Shown here piece after piece: positions 54,545 to 63,645 of a stretch of DNA of 64,000 bases. The stretch's first letter is position 1, and each line of letters starts with the position of its first letter. Position numbers and translations under genes: made by a program. The notes under the pieces were generated by a model that was not told where the DNA came from, did no database searches, and saw nothing but the letters and a program-made list of their open reading frames with translations. This DNA is from Alteromonas sp. BL110 (GTDB lineage: Bacteria; Pseudomonadota; Gammaproteobacteria; Enterobacterales; Alteromonadaceae), in NCBI RefSeq assembly GCF_003443615.1, contig NZ_CP031967.1, positions 2,728,001 through 2,792,000 on the forward strand, written 5' to 3'.

Positions 54545-54551
54545 AGCCAAT

Positions 54552-55673
54552 TTAGGTGAGCGATGTCATCGCGTCTTTTCCGCTTTTTTCTCGGTAAGTG
54601 TCAAAGTCGTTATAGCCTTCTTCACCTCCTCCATACCATGCAGACGGATCATCAAACGACGCTAACGGGTAACCGTGCTTAAAGCGAGTAGGAAGGTCAG
54701 GATTGGTGATCCAAGGCCTTCCAAAAGCAATCATGTCTCCATCACCATCAGCTAAACGCTTTTCGGCTTCTTCTTTCGAATAGCCACAGTTCCCTATTAA
54801 CATACCGTCAAAAAGGGCTCTAAATTCAGCTAGTGTCATGGCTTCGCCGCGCTCATGAAAGCCAAATGCTAAGCCATCCATTACATGTAAATAGCCAATT
54901 TCTAGTTTATTTAGCTGTTGGGCCACATAGGTAAAGGTTTCGCGAAAATCATCTGCACCCATGTCGTTAAATGCGCCGTTCGGCGATAGCCTCACACCGA
55001 CATGCTCTTTTTCCCATACGCTCAATACAGCGTCCATCACCTCGCTTAAGAAGCGGTAACGGTTGTCTACACTACCACCATAATTATCGTCACGCTGGTT
55101 GCTACGGCTATCTAAGAATTGGTTGATAAGATAGCCATTTGCCGCATGAACTTCCACACCGTCAAACCCTGCCGCCTTAGCGTTTATAGCGGCTTTCTTG
55201 TAGTCATCTACGGTGCGCTTAATATCGTCAAACGTCATTGCTTTCGGTACTTCATAGGCCTTTTTGCCCTTAGGCGTGTGAATCTCATCGCCTTCAATTT
55301 TAATAGCGGATGCAGAAAGAGGTAAATTGCCGTTATGAAAGTCGCTGTGAGATGCGCGCCCAGTGTGCCAAAGTTGAAGTACTATCTTTCCACCTGCTTC
55401 ATGAACGCGGTTTACAATAGAACGCCAGCCTTCAACCATGTCATCAGTATAAATTCCAGGAGTATCAACCCAACCAATGCCTTCTTCTGAAATGGCGGTA
55501 GCTTCAGTAATAATGAGTCCTGCATCGGCACGCTGTACGTAGTGATCGCCCATAATTTTATTCGGTATGCGATCGGCGCCCGATCGACCTCTTGTCATTG
55601 GCGCTAGTACCATGCGATTTTGCAATGTATTACCTGCCCACTCGAACGAGCTGAAAAGTACTGAGTCTGTCAT
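54552..55673 (-). CDS. Old yellow enzyme family alkene reductase (NemA-like)
   Basis: A 373-residue FMN-dependent NAD(P)H oxidoreductase of the OYE family, reducing activated C=C bonds, nitro groups or related electrophiles. TIM-barrel motifs include NRMVLAPMTRGRSG (FMN site), LIITEATAIS, KIVLQLWHTGRASH, GFDGVEVHAANGYLINQFLDSRSNQRDDNYGGSVDNRYRF (substrate His/Asn pair and Tyr) and FGRPWITNPDLP. Length and blocks match NemA/OPR-type enzymes. It is a stand-alone gene. Confidence 0.94.
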   Translation of the reverse strand: MTDSVLFSSFEWAGNTLQNRMVLAPMTRGRSGADRIPNKIMGDHYVQRADAGLIITEATAISEEGIGWVDTPGIYTDDMVEGWRSIVNRVHEAGGKIVLQLWHTGRASHSDFHNGNLPLSASAIKIEGDEIHTPKGKKAYEVPKAMTFDDIKRTVDDYKKAAINAKAAGFDGVEVHAANGYLINQFLDSRSNQRDDNYGGSVDNRYRFLSEVMDAVLSVWEKEHVGVRLSPNGAFNDMGADDFRETFTYVAQQLNKLEIGYLHVMDGLAFGFHERGEAMTLAEFRALFDGMLIGNCGYSKEEAEKRLADGDGDMIAFGRPWITNPDLPTRFKHGYPLASFDDPSAWYGGGEEGYNDFDTYREKSGKDAMTSLT

Positions 55674-55840
55674 TCGTATTCCTTATTCAACGAAAAAGAG
55701 TTTGTTGATGAAGCGTTACGCTTGTTAGCGCCATTAACGCCTTAAGATAGTAGTGAGTACAGGAATAATGAGAAGTTGGATTGGTAGAAAGTTGCCCTTG
55801 AAACTAATTAAGCGCAATAGCAGGGAATGACATCGATTTG

Positions 55841-55862
55841 AAAAAAAGCGCCCGAAGGCGCT
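55841..55862 (-). terminator. Terminator of the OprB-type porin gene
   Basis: AGCGCC-CGAA-GGCGCT (55847-55862) is a stable tetraloop hairpin. The + strand run of seven A residues (55841-55847) supplies the U tract on the minus strand. It lies 27 bp past the stop. Confidence 0.9.
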
Positions 55863-55888
55863 GTGAAGTGTATAACAAGAGAAAATCT

Positions 55889-57211
55889 TTAGTTAAGTAT
55901 CAAAGCTGCTAGGTTTACGTCGAACCTTAAGCCCAAGACAATCGCATCATCAAGTGCCATAACTCTGTCGCGCTCTGCGAATTGGTCGGGGTTGATGATG
56001 TAGTGAACGTTCGGCTGAATTCTTATGTGATCGTTGAGTTGATAACCATAGCTAAGCTCTAACATGGTTTGGCTGCTTGCTGGCGTACCAACCCCGCCAT
56101 TTATGCTTCTTAATATACGCTGATCCTCTAGCGCTTCGTCACTGTACTGTTGGCGGGTAAATACGAAGCCAATGGTATCTTCAGGACGTGAGGCAAGTGT
56201 GCCTCGTAATACAAAGCCCGCTTTTATAAAGTAGTCTTCAATCAGCTCGCCCGATGTACCGGTTAGCACTGCACCAAATAGTGTTAACCCTTCTTTCGTT
56301 AGTAGGTTAGGACGAGTAACGGTTTGTTCAAATCGTGCGAATATACCCGAGCGACCGTTTCTAACAGCGTAGTCATTGCCTGATTGCGCCGCATAGTTGC
56401 CCTCCTCATCAAAGACAGGGTCGGTGTAGTCTGCGCCATCGTACCAACCGCCAATTTCATAGCGCCTTGGTAGTTCATCATTGTCCCACGTGGTTTGATA
56501 TCCCAGAGTGAAGGGGACAACAACACCAGTAGCCTCATTAGTCGCCCAATCGAAGCCGTGATCGCCTAAGTCTTGATGACTGGTGTTATCTTCATAAACG
56601 CCAGTATGAAAGTATGTTTTTGGCGAAAGCCAGTATTTCGCATGGCCACCCCAACTCGAGACGGGCCACCAAGTAAAGTTACTGGTTCTAAATACAAAGG
56701 TTGGGTTCCCACAAGCTGCATTGGTTTGAAAGTACTGACAAAGTTCAGATCCTAAAAAGCTAATATTCGCTACTGTACGGCCACCTTCTAGTTCTAAATC
56801 GCCATCTAAGAATGTGGAAGAAATAGTAAACTTTGCAAGACGGGTATTTTGACCGCCAAAGATCTCTTGTACCGACGTGCTGTTTCCAATGTAGTGCTCG
56901 GCCAAGTTTTTGCCGTGTCGGTTTGTCATGGCAATATGTATTTTAGTGTCTTCCCAGCTCGCTAACGTATTTAAATCTAATTCGCCACCTACAAAGAGCT
57001 GACCAGCATAGGCACTGCCTCTGCGTTCACCACCGTCAATATTGGTAGCTGACTCACCCGTATAACTTGCTTGAAATTCAAACGCGTCTTCAAGCTTACT
57101 TTGTGATGCCGACGCAGTGGCGGCAACAATGGCGGTGCTCGCGAGGAGCGCTGTTTGCAAGCCTGTCTTACATCCAGAAAGGCGACGGGTAACTGTAGGT
57201 GTTTTCATCAT
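55889..57211 (-). CDS. OprB-family carbohydrate-selective porin
   Basis: A 440-residue outer-membrane porin. A signal peptide (TGLQTALLASTAIVAATASA, ending near residue 36) is followed by a barrel with the OprB landmarks LFVGGELDLNTLASWEDTKIHIAMTNRHG, LEGGRTVANISFLGSELCQYFQTNAACGNP, NFTWWPVSSWGGHAKYWLSPKTYFHTGVYEDN and YGYQLNDHIRIQPNVHYIINP. The last strand is LRFDVNLAALILN. It passes sugars; divergent from the FucP-type permease gene, so both are likely controlled together in uptake of one sugar. Confidence 0.93.
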   Translation of the reverse strand: MMKTPTVTRRLSGCKTGLQTALLASTAIVAATASASQSKLEDAFEFQASYTGESATNIDGGERRGSAYAGQLFVGGELDLNTLASWEDTKIHIAMTNRHGKNLAEHYIGNSTSVQEIFGGQNTRLAKFTISSTFLDGDLELEGGRTVANISFLGSELCQYFQTNAACGNPTFVFRTSNFTWWPVSSWGGHAKYWLSPKTYFHTGVYEDNTSHQDLGDHGFDWATNEATGVVVPFTLGYQTTWDNDELPRRYEIGGWYDGADYTDPVFDEEGNYAAQSGNDYAVRNGRSGIFARFEQTVTRPNLLTKEGLTLFGAVLTGTSGELIEDYFIKAGFVLRGTLASRPEDTIGFVFTRQQYSDEALEDQRILRSINGGVGTPASSQTMLELSYGYQLNDHIRIQPNVHYIINPDQFAERDRVMALDDAIVLGLRFDVNLAALILN

Positions 57212-57712
57212 TATTCTCTCAATTAAAAATGCTTATCAACCGCAGCTTGTTACGAGCGTGTGACTGATGACATCTACGCATTTGTTGCTAACTTCTTGCT
57301 GAAACTGAATAAATCAGCATGTAGCTAACGTTACAACGCATTAACATAAGTTTGTTTTGAACGAAATCTAACTAACCTTTTAAATTAAATCAACCTTGTT
57401 TATTTAATTGATTTTGCGAAATTGTGTATTTTTTATTAACAAAAGTGACATGCGGCGTCAGCATTTTTGGCCACATAGAGAGCTCTTTGCTGAGTTTCTT
57501 TATATTTGCATGCTATTGAAAATATAGGTGGTTATCTATTTATGGTCATGACTTGGAAGATGAGCATATACTTTTCTGCTTCCGCCTCTTTACACACAAA
57601 GTCTAATTTTTAACGCAAGTTAAAATAAATAAATTAAATTGATTTATTGACAGGGTTCTAGGGTGATGCTTAAATTGGTTAACTAATTTTTTACAAGCGA
57701 AAGGCCGTTCTT
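57212..57712. promoter_or_regulatory. Shared control region of the OprB porin and FucP-type permease genes
   Basis: About 500 bp, AT-rich. For fucP a TTGACA (57647-57652) and TAAATT (57671-57676), 18 bp apart, make a good promoter. An inverted repeat AATAAAT-N7-ATTTATT (57628-57648) overlaps the -35 and is a candidate operator. A related ATTAAAT-N11-ATTTAAT repeat lies at 57384-57408, on the porin side. No regulator gene is present in the window. Confidence 0.5.
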
Positions 57713-59050
57713 ATGAAAAACAACGCCCCTTTGGTTTCCAAAGACACATTGATTCCCTTTATATTGTTAACGATTTGCTTTGCTGCATGGGGTGTAGCTG
57801 CGAACATGACAGACCCTTTGGTAAAGGTATTTAGTAAGATATTTACTATGTCGTCTTTACAATCGGCATTGGTTCAATTTGCCTATTATGGCGCGTATTT
57901 TTGCTTAGCTATTCCTGCTGCTTTTATTAACAAGCGCTTCTCTTATAAAACAGGTGTATTGACTGGTTTGGGTTGTGCCGCTGCTGGAGCATTTTTGTTT
58001 TACCCAGCCAGTCAAACCATGACTTACGGCTTTTTCTTAGCCGCACTTTTTGTACTAGCAGGTGGCTTATCCATTCTTGAAACGTCGGCGAATCCTTACG
58101 TCATGGCGATGGGAAATCAAAAGAGTGCGACGCGCCGTTTAAATTTGGCTCAAGCATTTAATCCTGTTGGTACTAATTTAGGTGTGTTTTTGGCTGCAAC
58201 GCTTATATTGCCAAACTTGAATCAAGCATCTGCGCAAGAGCGTGCTGCCATGTCGGTAAGCGAGCTTAGAAACGTGATAGGGGTAGAACTTGACGCGGTA
58301 ATGCTTCCTTATGTAGGTATGGCATGCGTACTAGTTTTGGTTTGGGTCGCTATTTTCTTAATTAAAGCGCCAATTCAAGAATCGGTTGAGTCTAGTGTGG
58401 AAGACGTGAAATTGGGCGCATCGCTGAAGCGCTTAGTTGCCAACAGGCATTACCGATTTGGTGTATTGGCCCAGTTCTTCAATGTTGGCGCACAAACTTG
58501 TGTGTGGACCTTTACTATCCAATATGCAATGAAAGCGACGGGTGGCAACGAAGTGAGTGGTGGTGAAATATTACAATACAGCATGATCGTATTCTTAATT
58601 TCACGCTTTGTAATGACGTGGGCAATGCAGTATCTCTATCCAGCTAGACTGTTAATGGTTATGTCGTTGGCTGCCATGGCACTATGTATCTTCATGACAC
58701 AGTCTCCTAATTTAGCAGGTGTAATCGCACTGGTATCAATTTCTGCTTGTTTGTCGCTAATGTTCCCGACTATTTATGGTATTGCGTTAGAAGGGTTGGG
58801 GGAAGACACCAAGCTAGGCGCAGCTGGCCTTGTAATGGCTATCCTTGGGGGAGCCATTATGCCACTTTTCCAGGCTGCAATTATTGATAGCGCAGGGGTG
58901 GTTGTATCTTATGTTGTACCAGCCATTTGCTTCCTGCTTGTGGGTGGATACGGTTATTTCGACATGCGCGCAAAAAAGCGCAGTGTTAAACGTCAGGACG
59001 ATATTGATGCGAGCGCATTAAAAGATATGGAAATGGAAAACGCCAAGTAA
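57713..59050 (+). CDS. FucP-type MFS sugar permease
   Basis: A 445-residue MFS transporter with twelve hydrophobic segments. It has FucP-family features: LLTICFAAWGVAANMTDPLVKVFSKIF in helix 1, GAYFCLAIPAAFINKRFSYKTGV, ETSANPYVMAMG and LNLAQAFNPVGTNLG, and the conserved SLMFPTIYGIALEGLG late in the protein. This family carries L-fucose, but also N-acetylglucosamine (NagP) and other sugars in marine gammaproteobacteria, so the substrate is open. Divergent from the OprB porin; convergent with anmK across the terminator at 59071-59106. Confidence 0.93.
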   Translation: MKNNAPLVSKDTLIPFILLTICFAAWGVAANMTDPLVKVFSKIFTMSSLQSALVQFAYYGAYFCLAIPAAFINKRFSYKTGVLTGLGCAAAGAFLFYPASQTMTYGFFLAALFVLAGGLSILETSANPYVMAMGNQKSATRRLNLAQAFNPVGTNLGVFLAATLILPNLNQASAQERAAMSVSELRNVIGVELDAVMLPYVGMACVLVLVWVAIFLIKAPIQESVESSVEDVKLGASLKRLVANRHYRFGVLAQFFNVGAQTCVWTFTIQYAMKATGGNEVSGGEILQYSMIVFLISRFVMTWAMQYLYPARLLMVMSLAAMALCIFMTQSPNLAGVIALVSISACLSLMFPTIYGIALEGLGEDTKLGAAGLVMAILGGAIMPLFQAAIIDSAGVVVSYVVPAICFLLVGGYGYFDMRAKKRSVKRQDDIDASALKDMEMENAK

Positions 59051-59070
59051 TATTTCTGAGGAAATGATAT

Positions 59071-59106
59071 AAAAGGGGCCGTTGATTACATCAGTGGCCC
59101 TTTTTT
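59071..59106. terminator. Bidirectional terminator between the permease and anmK
   Basis: AAAAGGGGCC and GGCCCTTTTTT pair with one mismatch around a loop that itself contains GTTGAT/ATCAGT pairing. A and T runs flank it on both sides, and it ends at the anmK stop codon. Confidence 0.8.
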
Positions 59107-60307
59107 ATGCTTTTTTAAATAGCGCCCCGAGTACTGTAGATCTTGATGCACCCGTAACCTTTGGCACATTACTTGGAATATCGTTTATAAATGCATGCGC
59201 TAACCATGCAAACGCAGAGCCTTCTACCTGCTGTGGATGAATACCAAGTGCATAACTATCAGCTACGGCATAATCGCTCAAAGCGTTGTTCAAATAGGCC
59301 ATTAACGCTTTATTAAACGCGCCACCGCCGCACACAATCACTTCGCTTTGTAATTTCGCATCACTCGCTTTAGGTAGGTGGTTCTTTATTTCTTGAGCGA
59401 TAGTGCTGCCGGTAAGTGTAAGCAAAGTAGCTTGAACATCTTCTGGGGCTAAATTGTTGTTTTCCTCATCGCTTTGCAGGTCTGCACTAGAGGGAAAGTA
59501 ATCGGCAAGGGCGTTGCTTAACCAATCGATATTAAAATGTTCTCTACCTGTGCTTTTAGGCGGGGGTAAAGCGAAGTAGTTATCTAGCAAAAGCCTACCC
59601 AATAAGCCGGAATGGCATTGCCCTGATGCAGCCCAGGCCCCGTCTTTATCAAAACTCTCATTTAAATGAAGGCTTATCCATTGGTCCATCAAAGTGTTAC
59701 CTGGCCCGGTATCAAATCCTTTCGGCGGTGTGCTATTTCGCTTTGGCGCAAGTAATGAAATGTTTGCAATGCCGCCAATATTTACCAGCGCACGGTATTT
59801 ATTTTTACTGGCAAATGCCGCATTGTGAAAAGCAGGTACTAATGGCGCACCTTGACCGCCCAACGCAATATCTTTGCGCCTAAAATCGGCGACAACATCA
59901 ATGCCGGTGAGCACAGCGATAGTGTTAGGATCGCCTATCTGACACGTGAAGCCCCGGATAGAAGGGCTAGAGAAATGGGCTGACATCACATCAGAATTGG
60001 GATAGTGACGCACCGTTTGCCCATGAGAGCCAATGGCCGTGATATCTGACGCTTTAAGGTTGTTTTTATCAAGTAATGCTAAGGTAACTTCTGAAAAGGT
60101 TTCTGCTACGAGCCTGTCTGCAATGCTAAGTGTATTGAGCTCATCAGGACCTTCAGAACACAAATCATTGAGCGCGTGAAGTAGTTCGCTAGAGTAGGGG
60201 ATGGTGTGCGCTGAAAGCGTTGTACACGACGTTTCAGTGATGTCGCATAGGACGGCGTCAACGCCGTCCATGCTAGTGCCTGACATCAAGCCAATATATT
60301 TCGCCAT
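59105..60307 (-). CDS. anmK: Anhydro-N-acetylmuramic acid kinase AnmK
   Basis: A 400-residue kinase that converts anhydro-MurNAc from peptidoglycan turnover to MurNAc-6-phosphate. The phosphate-binding motif YIGLMSGTSMDGVDAVL is at residues 4-20; further blocks are IGSHGQTVRHYP, GDPNTIAVLTGIDVVADFRRKDIALGGQGAPLVPAFH and NIGGIANIS, then GPGNTLMDQWI and VCGGGAFNKALM. It is about 30 residues longer than the E. coli enzyme, the insertion lying around NLAPEDVQ (residues 265-275). It starts 7 bp after mepM, and the two make a peptidoglycan recycling pair. Confidence 0.95.
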   Translation of the reverse strand: MAKYIGLMSGTSMDGVDAVLCDITETSCTTLSAHTIPYSSELLHALNDLCSEGPDELNTLSIADRLVAETFSEVTLALLDKNNLKASDITAIGSHGQTVRHYPNSDVMSAHFSSPSIRGFTCQIGDPNTIAVLTGIDVVADFRRKDIALGGQGAPLVPAFHNAAFASKNKYRALVNIGGIANISLLAPKRNSTPPKGFDTGPGNTLMDQWISLHLNESFDKDGAWAASGQCHSGLLGRLLLDNYFALPPPKSTGREHFNIDWLSNALADYFPSSADLQSDEENNNLAPEDVQATLLTLTGSTIAQEIKNHLPKASDAKLQSEVIVCGGGAFNKALMAYLNNALSDYAVADSYALGIHPQQVEGSAFAWLAHAFINDIPSNVPKVTGASRSTVLGALFKKA

Positions 60308-60314
60308 AGCGCAA

Positions 60315-61640
60315 CTATTTCATCGCGAGCATAATACGTTTGTTATTATTGAGTTGCTGTTGACGAAGTTTTGCTATTTCCATAAACCTTTCTCGCTCTT
60401 CCTTTGCTATCGGTAAAGCTTTTGGCAGCTCTACGGTGCGTGGATTTCTATGCACACCGTCTACTAAAAATTCATAGTGAAGGTGGGCTCCTGTCACCAT
60501 ACCAGAACTTCCAAGGTAACCTACTGTTTGACCCTGTTTAACGATGTCACCCACTTTAACCGCACGCTTTTTGAAGTGAAGGTATTTAGTGGTGTACTTT
60601 TCGCCGTGCTGAATAAATACATGATGACCGTTATATTTATCATAGCCTGCTTTGATAACTTTTCCATCACCTGCTGCCATAATAGGTGTACCAACGGCTG
60701 CTACGTAGTCGGTACCTCGGTGTGCTTTCCAGCGTTTTTGTACTGGGTGAAAGCGTGCCTTAGTGAAATTAGAGCTGACGTATCTAAAATTAACTGGCGC
60801 ACGCAAAAAGCTCTTGCGCATGCTGCGACCTTCCGGGGTGTAGTAGCTACCGTCTTCGTGAAGGATCGCACTAAACTGCTCGCCTTGGTTCGTAAACTCT
60901 GCTGCTACGATATTGCCGTAGCCAACGAATTCGCCATCAATGTATTGCTCTTCAAAAACAACGTTGAACGTATCGCCTGAGCGAATTTCCATTGCGAAAT
61001 CTATGTCCCAGCCGAAAATACCTGCCAAATTCATGATTTGGTTGCTGGTAAGCCCAGCATCTCTTGCGGCATTCCAAAAGCTGGAGTGAATTTCACCCTG
61101 AGCAAAGTTGTAGCGAATATCTACATCGCGTTTTTCTAATTCAGCGACAAGACTGTTGCTCTCAGTCGTTAAGTCCGGACGTACAAACAGGGTTTCCGTT
61201 GAAGATAACTTGTACTTCAACTCACCAAAGCTACCGTCTTTGTTCGCTTTAAACGATAATTCGTCACCAGGTAATAAAGTAACAAGGGTTTTTGTTAGTT
61301 CACCAGCCTGAGTTACGTTGTAAACATCGCGCGATGTAAAGCCTGCACGCTTAAATAGCTTTGCCAGGGTATCGCCGCTTCGCACCTTGTACGTTTGCCA
61401 AGTAGACTCTTCTTCATTCGAAAAAACGTCGGTTGACGGTGTTATGTTAAGATCTACAGGGTAGCGGACACCTGCGTCTAAAATATGTGCCTCTTGATGG
61501 CGGCTAGCTTCTACAGACTCCGACGGCAAGAGGATAAGCCCACCAAGAAACAAGCTTGCGATAGCAATGCCGGTTCTATGTTGCTTAGGTAAATTTTTAT
61601 ATAAATGTAGCGCTTTAGAAGCGTCTAATTTCTTTCTCAT
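60315..61640 (-). CDS. mepM: M23 peptidoglycan endopeptidase MepM-like
   Basis: A 441-residue periplasmic, membrane-anchored endopeptidase. One N-terminal membrane segment (TGIAIASLFLGGLILLP) is followed by a LysM/OapA-like region (WQTYKVRSGDTLAKLFKRAGFTSRDVY) and a second OapA-type domain. The C-terminal M23 zinc domain has its ligands in HRGTDY (HxxxD) and HLHYEF (HxH), with the catalytic His in HHVFIQHG and KYLHF. It cleaves D-Ala-mDAP cross-links to allow wall growth. ATG 61640 is preferred to a GTG 12 bp upstream. It heads the mepM-anmK operon, divergent from tyrS. Confidence 0.93.
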   Translation of the reverse strand: MRKKLDASKALHLYKNLPKQHRTGIAIASLFLGGLILLPSESVEASRHQEAHILDAGVRYPVDLNITPSTDVFSNEEESTWQTYKVRSGDTLAKLFKRAGFTSRDVYNVTQAGELTKTLVTLLPGDELSFKANKDGSFGELKYKLSSTETLFVRPDLTTESNSLVAELEKRDVDIRYNFAQGEIHSSFWNAARDAGLTSNQIMNLAGIFGWDIDFAMEIRSGDTFNVVFEEQYIDGEFVGYGNIVAAEFTNQGEQFSAILHEDGSYYTPEGRSMRKSFLRAPVNFRYVSSNFTKARFHPVQKRWKAHRGTDYVAAVGTPIMAAGDGKVIKAGYDKYNGHHVFIQHGEKYTTKYLHFKKRAVKVGDIVKQGQTVGYLGSSGMVTGAHLHYEFLVDGVHRNPRTVELPKALPIAKEERERFMEIAKLRQQQLNNNKRIMLAMK

Positions 61641-61791
61641 ACTACAGCCCACCTGAGAAATGTTATGTGCACAGCACTATTTCACATACGTTGCTTAAAA
61701 ATGCAACTTTTCTCATTATTTTGTTAGCGCAAATTGTTACACCCAATAGCTCTTAAACTCGCAATTACATAATGCGCTATCTAAATCTCAG

Positions 61792-61900
61792 TGAATGTAG
61801 GGGGAGGGCTGGAGCAAACCCGCCACCGCAGGGAAGCGGTGGCGGAGCGCCCATCGATGGGTTTATCGCGTGTTTGCGAAAACCCTCCCCCTCTCATTCA
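61792..61900 (+). other. 109-nt multi-stem structured element upstream of tyrS
   Basis: Three stems are read directly. The closing stem pairs TGAATG (61792-61797) with CATTCA (61895-61900) and AGGGGGAGGG (61799-61808) with CCCTCCCCCT (61883-61892). Within it GCAAAC (61814-61819) pairs with GTTTGC (61872-61877). Inside lie a GC-rich hairpin, CCGCCACCGC (61820-61829) with GCGGTGGCGG (61836-61845), and a palindrome CCCATCGATGGG (61850-61861). The result is a junction-type fold of about 109 nt, either as DNA or RNA. GC content is far above the neighbourhood. A 68-codon open frame over it (61791-61997) is a by-product. It could be a dispersed palindromic repeat unit, a tyrS leader RNA, or a small RNA. 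Confidence 0.8.
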
Positions 61901-62065
61901 GATCAGCTATATTCAATACGCTAATTTTGCGTTCAAAGCTGTTGGGTTTAACAACATGACTGTTTGTAATTCGTTTTTTGACGCGCAAACCTTTTAATGG
62001 TTCCGTTGTACGCGTAAAATGCCCGCCAATATTGAATGTACAGTTATGTAGAGTGTGATTAACAA

Positions 62066-63265
62066 ATGAAAGATTGGCAAACAGCGCTAGCTGAGATTAA
62101 ACGGGGTGTAGATGAAATACTTCCCGAAGAGGATTTAATTGAAAAACTAAAATCCGGCAAAACCCTAACCATTAAAGCGGGTTTTGATCCAACTGCGCCT
62201 GATCTACATCTTGGTCACACTGTGTTGATCAACAAGTTGCGTACATTCCAGCAACTAGGCCACAAAGTTGTTTTTCTTATTGGTGATTTTACTGGCCTAA
62301 TTGGCGATCCTACAGGTAAAAATGTCACACGCAAGCCTTTAAGTAAAGATCAGGTATTAGAAAACGCTAAAACGTATCAAGAACAAGTGTTCAAGATCCT
62401 TGATGAAGAGAAAACAGAAATACGTTTCAATTCAGAATGGATGGACGAGCTTGGTGCGGCGGGCATGATCAAACTAGCGGCAAGTCAAACTGTAGCTCGT
62501 ATGCTAGAGCGTGATGACTTTAAAAAACGCTATAACAACAACCAGCCTATCGCAATTCATGAGTTCTTATACCCGCTTGTGCAGGGTTGGGACTCTGTAG
62601 CCCTTGAGTCGGACGTTGAATTAGGCGGGACTGATCAGCGCTTCAACTTGCTAATGGGCCGTGAGCTTCAAAAAGAGCAGGGACAAAAGCAACAGTCAAT
62701 TGTGATGGTTCCACTACTTGAAGGCTTAGACGGCGTTCAGAAGATGTCGAAGTCTTTGAACAACTACATTGGTATCACAGACGCGCCAAACGATATGTTT
62801 GGTAAAGTAATGTCTATTTCTGACGATTTGATGTGGCGTTACTATGATCTTATCAGCTTCCGTCCGTTAGAAGAGATAGCAGAGCTTAAAGCGCGCGTTG
62901 AAGGTGGCGAAAACCCACGTGATATTAAAATTATGTTGGCGAAAGAAATCATTGCTCGTTTCCACGACGATGCTGCCGCTGAAGGTGCCCACCAAGACTT
63001 TATTCAACGCTTCCAGAAAAACGCTATTCCTGACGATATGCCAGAGCTTGAAATAGCGCTAGGCGAAGAAGGCATCGCTATCGGTAATTTATTAAAAGAA
63101 GCGAAACTTGTTGGCTCAACGTCAGATGCCATGCGCATGATCAAACAAGGCGCTGTTAAAATAAACGGCGATAAAGTAGAAGACACCCGTTTAGTGATGA
63201 CTGAAAAAGGTGAAAACGTGTACCAGGTAGGTAAACGCAAGTTTGCCCGTATCACGCTAGCTTAA
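62066..63265 (+). CDS. tyrS: Tyrosyl-tRNA synthetase
   Basis: A 399-residue class Ic synthetase that charges tRNA-Tyr. The HIGH-like motif is [16 protein letters not shown], the tyrosine/ATP site includes [20 protein letters not shown] and [27 protein letters not shown], and the KMSKS motif is [12 protein letters not shown]. The C-terminal S4 RNA-binding domain is [31 protein letters not shown]. The TAPDLHLGH form and length correspond to the TyrZ-like clade. The upstream 109-nt structured element may form part of its leader. Followed by a strong terminator. Confidence 0.97.
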   Translation: MKDWQTALAEIKRGVDEILPEEDLIEKLKSGKTLTIKAGFDPTAPDLHLGHTVLINKLRTFQQLGHKVVFLIGDFTGLIGDPTGKNVTRKPLSKDQVLENAKTYQEQVFKILDEEKTEIRFNSEWMDELGAAGMIKLAASQTVARMLERDDFKKRYNNNQPIAIHEFLYPLVQGWDSVALESDVELGGTDQRFNLLMGRELQKEQGQKQQSIVMVPLLEGLDGVQKMSKSLNNYIGITDAPNDMFGKVMSISDDLMWRYYDLISFRPLEEIAELKARVEGGENPRDIKIMLAKEIIARFHDDAAAEGAHQDFIQRFQKNAIPDDMPELEIALGEEGIAIGNLLKEAKLVGSTSDAMRMIKQGAVKINGDKVEDTRLVMTEKGENVYQVGKRKFARITLA

Positions 63266-63288
63266 TGCATCACTAAAACTAGTATTTG

Positions 63289-63318
63289 AAAGCCCGCTTA
63301 TTTAAGCGGGCTTTTTTT
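63289..63318 (+). terminator. Terminator of tyrS
   Basis: AAAGCCCGCTT and AAGCGGGCTTT form an 11-bp stem with an ATTT loop and run into TTTTTT, about 24 bp past the stop. Confidence 0.95.
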
Positions 63319-63645
63319 TGTCTAAAAAGCCAGTGTTGAAGCTTGAACGCGTTGTCTATTCAGTCGCGTAGCCATCGTCCACCACTAATACAAAATTGAG
63401 TAATAACCTACTAGGTGAAAATTGGATTACGTTTTTTACTATCTTAAGCTGCTGATTTTATTGGTAATTTATTGTTTTTAATATTTTTTTGAAAAAAATT
63501 GTCAGTTTTTGGTCGCTGTCATCGTCTATAGGGGAAAGATAAACAATAAACCCAACTGTACGATGAGCAGTGAACGCGTTGCAGCCTGGGGGGAACACCA
63601 GTGGTACTCAATAATAACGCTTACGCAATGAAAAAGGATAATGTG
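63319..63645. other. Intergenic region before the partial membrane-protein gene
   Basis: About 325 bases; AT-rich to about 63530, with T and A runs around 63480-63500, then more balanced. No gene or strong hairpin is visible. The AAGGA at 63631-63636 is the ribosome site for the gene starting at 63646. Confidence 0.5.

Noticed and set aside
61791..61997. 68-codon + strand frame over the structured element
   Set aside because: It coincides with the paired stems, begins at a weak start and has no recognisable protein features. The element explains the open frame.
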